In this document: positions 58,043-64,000 of the stretch, in pieces | How the letters are laid out: each line of letters starts with the position of its first letter | Position numbering within the stretch: the first letter of the stretch is position 1 | Translations under genes and position numbers: made by a program | DNA from: Plasmopara viticola | Taxonomy: Eukaryota > Oomycota > Peronosporomycetes > Peronosporales > Peronosporaceae | Direction of reading: 5' to 3' | NCBI GenBank assembly: GCA_001695595.3 | Contig: MBPM02000017.1 | Location: 310,001 to 374,000, forward strand | DNA length: 64,000 bases | Notes under the pieces: model-generated | Databases searched by the model: none | Seen by the model: only the letters and a program-made list of their open reading frames with translations | Told to the model about the DNA's origin: nothing

Positions 58043-60394
58043 ATGATACGGCATCTGGCGCAGATCCTGTGCTGGCTCCTGCTGTTTCTAGGCAGGTGCA
58101 CTCCCTCCTCCTACTCTGATAATGTGTGCAACAACCCTAAGGTCTCTCTACTACCATTTTGCGACGGGTCTCTTCCTCTGGATGTCCGCGTGGACGATTT
58201 GGTGACGCGCATTCCACTAGATCAGGCCGTTGGGCTACTTGTCAACAAAGCGGCAGCCTCTCCTAGCGTAAATATCCCACAATACGAGTGGTGGAATGAG
58301 GCGCTGCATGGTATTGCCTTGTCCCCTGGAGTGACATTCAATCGAACAATCACAGCAGCCACTAGTTTCCCACAAGTGCTTAGTATTGCGGCGTCGTTCA
58401 ACCGCTCGTTATTTTATCAGATTGCAGACGTGATTTCCACCGAAGCTCGTGCCTTTTATAACGCAAAGGATGCGGGGCTGACGTTTTGGACGCCTAATGT
58501 GAACATTTTTCGCGATCCAAGATGGGGACGCGGACAGGAGACACCGGGGGAAGACCCGTACCTTAGTGGAGAGTATGCAGTGGCTTTTGTGAGAGGTCTT
58601 CAAGGAGAAGCAATGGAACATGCTGTAAGCGAAAACGAAAGCAAGTTCTTGAAGATTTCAAGCTGCTGCAAACACTTTTCAGCCTATTCACAAGAGGTAC
58701 CTAGACATCGCAACAATGCGATGGTCACCAAGCAAGACCAAGCTGATACTTATTTTCCGGCATTCGAGAATTGTGTAAAGCGTGGTCACGTGAGCTCAAT
58801 CATGTGTAGCTATAATGCTGTAAACGGTGTACCATCTTGTGCAGATAAGGGACTGCTTACCGACCTAGTGCGCGGTCAGTGGAAGTTTGATGGTTATATC
58901 ACCTCGGATTGCGAAGCTGTAGCTGACGTAATTTATCGTCATCACTACACTCAATCGCCGGAAAGGACTTGCTTTACAACGCTTGATGCAGGAATGGATC
59001 TTAATTGCGGCAAATTTTTAAGCCAACACCTACCGATGGCGCTTGAGCAGGGTATTGTGACGACAGGAATGGTTCACAATGCCTTGAAAAATCAGTTTCG
59101 TGTGTTGATGAGGCTTGGGATGTTTGAGAAAGGAGAGCAGCCGTTCGCAAACATTACGAAAGATTTGGTAGACACAAGTGCGCATCGCCAGCTTGCATTG
59201 GAAGCAGCCCGTCAGAGCATTGTATTGCTTAAGAATGACGACAGCTTGCTACCTTTAGCTGTTGATGATTTCGCTGACGACGGCTCACTGGCATTAATCG
59301 GTCCACACTATAATGCAAGCACTGCTCTTTTAGGAAACTACTTTGGTATACCTTCCCACATTGTCACTCCGCTCGAAGGTATTTCCAGCTATGTACCTAA
59401 CGTTGCACATGCGTTAGGATGCAAAGTTTCAGGCGAAGTGTTGCCAGATTTTGACGACGCTATCGCAGTAGCTAAGAAGGCAGATCGCCTGATAATTTTC
59501 GTGGGTCTTGATCAAAGCCAGGAGAGGGAAGAGGTCGATCGCTACCACCTCAACCTGCCGGGTTTTCAGACTGCACTGTTGAAGCACCTAATTGAAGCAG
59601 CATCTCATTCAGTCGTGTTGGTCGTATTTTCCGGTGGTTGTGTAGACCTGGCAGCTTATAAAAATCACCCAAAGGTCGGAGCTATTGTTTATGGCGGGTA
59701 CCTTGGACAAGCTGGCGGTCAAGCTCTGGCTGACGTGCTATTTGGCAAGTATAATCCTACCGGAAAGCTCCCGCAAACATTTTACAGTTCGGAGATCGTG
59801 AATACAATGTCAATTTACGACATGCATATGCGGCCGACGCTTGTGACAGGAAATCCAGGTAGAACCTATCGCTTTTTTTCTGGCGCACCAGTCTACGAAT
59901 TCGGTTACGGTTTATCGTACACCACATTTCACAAAACTTGGTCTGTTGACTCGCCATGTGAAGTGGATGCAGCATTCATCGACCAGCAGCTCGGCAAAGC
60001 CCCGAATACAGATGGTGGCTTCTGTGTGGCGACATTTAGCATTACGGTAAAAAACGTTGGTAAATTACCGGGAGAAGATGTTATTTTGGCGTACGCTGAG
60101 CCTCCTCACGCCGGAGAAGGTGGACGTCCATTAAAATCTTTATTTGCTTTTGAGCGGACACCGCAAATTTTAGCTGGCCAAAACGTTTCTTTCAATATTT
60201 GCCTGGAGGCAAAAGTTTTTACACTTGCAAATGAAATCGGGGCGTGGGTTGTCGAACCTGGCAATTGGACCATCCATGTGGACGCCTTGCAACACAAAGT
60301 GAACGTTCGGTTACCTACTGTCCCCGAGCCAAGGAAAATCGAGCAAGTGGGTTCTGACGAGCCACTGTCTTCCGCCGTGTGGGAATATATTTAA
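58043..60394 (+). CDS. Secreted GH3 glycosidase (plant-type beta-xylosidase/arabinosidase-like)
   Basis: 783 aa, no intron. A signal peptide is evident (residues 1-20: basic start, leucine-rich core). The GH3 barrel shows the order known from plant BXL enzymes: EWWNEALHG, TSFPQVL, TFWTPNVNIFRDPRWGRGQE, GEDPYLSGEYA, the KHFSAY motif, SYNAVNGVP, and the nucleophile Asp289 in GYITSDCEAV. The C-terminal (beta/alpha) sandwich and a fibronectin-III-like domain with the GLSYTTF motif are complete. N-glycosylation sequons are several. In a plant-associated oomycete it would attack xylan or arabinoxylan side chains in the host wall. The substrate is inferred from the closest subgroup, not shown. Confidence 0.95.
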   Translation: MIRHLAQILCWLLLFLGRCTPSSYSDNVCNNPKVSLLPFCDGSLPLDVRVDDLVTRIPLDQAVGLLVNKAAASPSVNIPQYEWWNEALHGIALSPGVTFNRTITAATSFPQVLSIAASFNRSLFYQIADVISTEARAFYNAKDAGLTFWTPNVNIFRDPRWGRGQETPGEDPYLSGEYAVAFVRGLQGEAMEHAVSENESKFLKISSCCKHFSAYSQEVPRHRNNAMVTKQDQADTYFPAFENCVKRGHVSSIMCSYNAVNGVPSCADKGLLTDLVRGQWKFDGYITSDCEAVADVIYRHHYTQSPERTCFTTLDAGMDLNCGKFLSQHLPMALEQGIVTTGMVHNALKNQFRVLMRLGMFEKGEQPFANITKDLVDTSAHRQLALEAARQSIVLLKNDDSLLPLAVDDFADDGSLALIGPHYNASTALLGNYFGIPSHIVTPLEGISSYVPNVAHALGCKVSGEVLPDFDDAIAVAKKADRLIIFVGLDQSQEREEVDRYHLNLPGFQTALLKHLIEAASHSVVLVVFSGGCVDLAAYKNHPKVGAIVYGGYLGQAGGQALADVLFGKYNPTGKLPQTFYSSEIVNTMSIYDMHMRPTLVTGNPGRTYRFFSGAPVYEFGYGLSYTTFHKTWSVDSPCEVDAAFIDQQLGKAPNTDGGFCVATFSITVKNVGKLPGEDVILAYAEPPHAGEGGRPLKSLFAFERTPQILAGQNVSFNICLEAKVFTLANEIGAWVVEPGNWTIHVDALQHKVNVRLPTVPEPRKIEQVGSDEPLSSAVWEYI

Positions 60395-60745
60395 AAGTTT
60401 GTTGTGGAAAATGGACACGATAGGTTGTATTGTTATGTAAGAGAAAAGGGCAAGTCTTTTGTTAATCCGCCAGCTCTAAAATATTGACCGTCTCCTTGCC
60501 AAATTTGCATACAGTGTGAGGTCACATTTTTTGTAACTCGTTAGAGTGAAAAAGAGCTTGTAGACTTATTTAGCTGTGCAACATTGTGGACAATAAGTGA
60601 CGTGCTTGAGGCATCTTGTGCACAGCAAGCTTGTTTTGAAGCACATTTTTAAGCCGTCTTAAAAATATGAGGCCCTGCTCCTCGGACGTCCTTAGTCGAA
60701 GAGGAAACAGATGGTCACTGACAGAGAACTTATTTAGAACCGGAT

Positions 60746-60806
60746 CGTAGGAACGACAAAAAGGGGTGTGCAGCGTCTTAGCACACCCCTTTTTGTCGTT
60801 CCTACG
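60746..60806. repeat. Perfect 26-bp inverted repeat, 9-nt loop
   Basis: Arms at 60746-60771 and 60781-60806 are exact reverse complements, separated by AGCGTCTTA. It lies 350 bp beyond the GH3 stop codon. RNA from either strand would form a very stable hairpin. Confidence 0.95.
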
Positions 60807-61527
60807 AGCTAGCTAAAATCCTAAATTTTAAGGCATGAATCCGGCGTTGGTAAAAAGCTGACTACTTAAAATCAGATATCTATACTTGGTGCCAGACTTT
60901 AGATCTGTGTAAATTTAAATTAAGGTTTCGTTTAAAGCCGAGGCCACTTTTTTGGCTTTATCGCGGGCTATGTGATAAGATCAAAGTGTTTCTAATTCAC
61001 AACTTCGATGCAAACGATGGTGGGTACGATAATAGGGAGCTAATCAGCGTCCCCTTTTCGCCAATCATCCTTAACGCAGTACTCCTACGCAATAACTTAA
61101 ATGTGAGCTCAATTAATCTTTGTAGGCAAGCATACGCTGTGGGTTTTCAATTTTTATCTAATAGCTTACCAGCATTAGCTACTGCTTTCTCACCAGGCCA
61201 AAACATCACTAAACTTGTGCCACACAATACGCACATGTAAATTCGTTGTAAAAGGCGGCTAAAGTAGTCGACGATTTCAATGAGCTGCGTTTTTATAAGT
61301 TTACTGTTTGTTCCACAGCTTTGTCCTGAATTTCAACTCCAAACTAATCTGCTTTCGGCTCTTACTTTTGTATCTTTCAAAGAAATACGCCAGACGACAT
61401 GGTAATAGGGTTTGTACGAGTTGCACCTTTTGCTTGTTATATAATCAGGGAGTCGCTGACAGCACTACCTTTTCGTAAGCCCAGCCTTTATAACCCTAAA
61501 GTCTAGTTTGCACGTACTGCTTCTTGA

Positions 61528-61909
61528 AACAATGATCTTTTGTCGCGATCGTTATCAAATTATCAGCTTTCTTGTATACGTGGACACTAAGGCTCAAAGA
61601 CACTGTGGCTTCGTCTCCTTGTACTAAGTACTAGAAAACCGAGCAAAGTGTCTTCATTCATCGACAGTACCGAGAGCATCAAGGTTGATCGCTGCTTTGG
61701 TTGTGCGAGACGCATCGTGGCATGAGCTTGTTCATGAATTGTTGCTTTTGAAAATGCAGAGATCAACCTTGATGCTCTGGGTATTGTCGATAATTGAGGA
61801 CACTCTGCTGGTCTCTTAGTACTTATTTTATCGCTCGTTCAGGTTATGTTGTAAATCAGCTTTTTAGAACAATGATCTTCTGTCGCGATCGTTATCAAAT
61901 TATCAGCTT
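61528..61909 (+). repeat. 42-bp direct repeat, copies 340 bp apart
   Basis: 61528-61569 and 61868-61909 share a run around TGTCGCGATCGTTATCAAAT with one difference near the start. The spacing and lack of coding content suggest remains of a mobile element. Confidence 0.85.
61660..61791. repeat. 31-bp imperfect inverted repeat, 70-bp loop
   Basis: 61660-61690 and 61761-61791 pair with about two mismatches; the core GAGCATCAAGGTTGATC is exact. It lies inside the interval bounded by the 42-bp direct repeat, so the whole 61.5-61.9 kb block may be one decayed element. Confidence 0.85.
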
Positions 61910-64000
61910 CCATTCGTGCAAGTTTTTTTGCATTGCGAATGTTCTATATCTCACAGAATTTAATGGTGTTCGTTATAGCAAAGCATATTGTATTTTTGTA
62001 TTACAACTAATATTAAGTTTACTCCTATATTGGCTCATTTTGAGCCAAATTCTATACGTACACACTACACGACAAATACAATTTGCGATTTGCAGCCTTA
62101 TAGAGGTCCACTTGCTCATTTGACAACTTCTTTGGAGAAAAGAAATGGGCCTTTTTGATGGCCATAATCCGGCCGATAGATATAAGTGTTCGGCTTTGTG
62201 CACCGCGATGGCGTCTTCTAGACACCACTACCAATCGCGTTAGTGATAATGCTAACTTGCCCCATCTAGTGATGTATTTACTACCACTCTTCCTTCTGGT
62301 AGGTGTTGGTGACATCATCAACGCGAAGATAGGATTTTGACTACTAGACATTATGGACTAGACTTCCACAGGCGGGGATGTTTGACGCTTTTTTAGGTTG
62401 GTGAAGACGTTTAAACAAAATCGGTGCAAGCGTTAGGCTTCTAGCCACCTATTATGATACCAGTCGATATTGCTGATTGCTCCGCAGCTCAGTTAAGTTT
62501 AAGAACGATACATGCAAAAATTACCTAAAACAGCAGGCATAAGTTTTTTGCAGTGTCATCTGGTGAGAAGCCCTTAAAAAGAAGCGCCTCGTAAGGATAA
62601 CTACACAAATTTCTTCATTGCGAGGCATCTTCAAGTAAAGTCTTTATGCTCAAAGTAAGCTAATGCTTTTTTGCGATACGCCAAGTTATTCTTCGCGTCT
62701 CCTTGCATGTTGATAACGGAGACCACAGGTGATGCATGAGCGCTTCAGCCGCTCAAGACTCATAGCCTTCTCCAATTCTCCCGCGCGTGTTAAAGACTTT
62801 GTAAGTCTTTGTGTTATTCAAGCAGCAGTTCGATGCGTCAATCGTATTCGCGTTTGTATGGGGTCTGTCTTGGCTCACCACGCGCTCAACCATCCTATTA
62901 ACATCTTAATTTTGTATCTTTAAGCCCCTACTTACACTTCAATCTTTTAACTCACCTCGTGCGCCATGCTAATAGCTGTGTCGGTTGAGCTTGTACTTAT
63001 ACAACTCATAGAGAAAAAAAATCACAAGCGCAATTTGTCAGTGAAGCACCAGCTTCCCTAAAATTAAGCTGGGGTGGCCAATAGCTTTCTACCAGAGATG
63101 GTTGCTATCACCACTGCTTAAGATAAACTGCGCATGAGTGCTTCCCAGACGGAGTTGCTCCACGTACATCTAAACCTCCTTTGCGGCGATCCCAGAAGTG
63201 GCATTATATGCCAAGCGGCACGGGTTGAGGAAAGCCAACAGAGCCAAGTAACCCAATATCAGCTATGCAGATGAAGAATAGGTAGGCATCCGAGCTGCTA
63301 GATAACTTATGGTCATTTGCCATTTCACCATCAGCAAATATACTCACCATTGCCTATGAATGTTTCCTGTGATGAGCACGACAAGGTCCAAGAGCCCAGC
63401 GATCAACCAATTGCCTAACATGTAGCACCAAATAGGCACGGTGCGGCCTACGTGAGACGAGCAATACATTAGGGGGAGTAGTAAATTAAAGAAGATCTAG
63501 GAACATTCAAATATTGTAACATGGCTCAAGCTTTCAAGCTTGACTCGCTGGCCGCTGAGCAGCTGCAAAGGTCTTTACAATACCATGAATGATTTTTATC
63601 AATTACAAGGCTCTGAGAGCTTATTTAAGATGCATAGTCATTGCAGGAAGTCAGCCATTTGTCGAGCTCAAAATCATAACAATGTCCAAGTTGGGTTAGC
63701 GGAAGAAGCAAGAGCTACTGTACCAAGAGTTATGGTGGATACGGAGTGCAGTTTCCCATCGACCGCTTTCTGGTCTTAATTTGGATGCGAGGTTTTAGGA
63801 TCTAAATTAATACGGCGTTTAAAAGTCTTTCGAGGTCAAATCCGCTGGGGGCCTTTAGTGCGTTCGGAAAGCGCTTCATCAAGCGGCGATAAGAAGCTAA
63901 TATACTTCTCCAATCTGATGTACTGGCCATACATGTCGCTTCAAGCTCTACTCTAAAAAGATCATCCAGATCAAAGAATTAACTGTGAGCTAATTAAGCT

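Larger units (their letters stand above)
60395..64000. other. Gene-poor region with inverted and direct repeats
   Basis: No gene can be supported; open frames are short and overlapping. A hydrophobic minus-strand stretch near 63340-63440 (reading MLGNWLIAGLLDLVVLITGN) could be a remnant of a membrane protein exon. The two inverted repeats and one direct repeat are listed separately. Confidence 0.4.

Noticed and set aside
62052..62351. 99-codon minus-strand open frame rich in Arg/Lys
   Set aside because: No motif, no neighbours in frame, and overlapping open frames on both strands; no support as a gene.

Overview
The window looks like nuclear DNA of an oomycete, probably peronosporalean. Reasons: compact genes with many short introns (38-86 nt, mostly 55-80) and GT-AG borders, short gaps between genes, a flagellar gene, a plant-type secreted GH3 glycosidase, Raf-like kinases, and an organellar bacterial-type RadA. 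The species cannot be fixed from this sequence. Homology calls come from reading motifs by eye, not from a search.

Region 1 (1 to about 25.3 kb) is repeat-dominated. About 15.5 tandem copies of an ~885 bp unit run from 1 to about 13.74 kb. Each unit carries two glycine-type tRNA genes, a UCC type and a CCC type. In the first 13 units every CCC-type gene has the anticodon CCA. A decayed unit lies at 15.8-16.7 kb, and an older inverted array at 22.3-25.3 kb. Between the two arrays sit a lipid-droplet hydrolase gene (LDAH family), an alpha/beta-hydrolase gene broken by one in-frame stop, a fossil retrotransposon gag, and one copy of a SINE-like element.

Region 2 (25.3-29.3 kb) is gene-poor. It holds a second SINE-like copy and, right beside it, a fragment of mitochondrial ATP synthase alpha (a probable NUMT).

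Region 3 (29.3-60.4 kb) is gene-dense. In order it holds: a C2-domain membrane protein (+), a coiled-coil protein (-), a TKL/Raf-like kinase (-), a third SINE-like copy, a zinc-ribbon GNAT protein (-), a divergent class II photolyase-like protein (+), CFAP418 (-), NAA60 (-), MUTYH (-), a small basic protein (+), RadA (-), the rRNA dimethylase DIM1 (+), a kinesin-14 (+), the cohesin subunit SCC3/STAG (-) and a secreted GH3 glycosidase (+). I rebuilt multi-exon models for most of these. Each spliced model keeps frame, and most recover family motifs that cross exon junctions (for example the MUTYH 4Fe-4S cysteines). Many of these genes act in DNA repair or chromosome maintenance. Several are head-to-head with 72-224 bp between start codons, which suggests bidirectional promoters.

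Region 4 (60.4-64 kb) has no gene I can support, but it contains a perfect 26-bp inverted repeat, a 31-bp imperfect inverted repeat and a 42-bp direct repeat.
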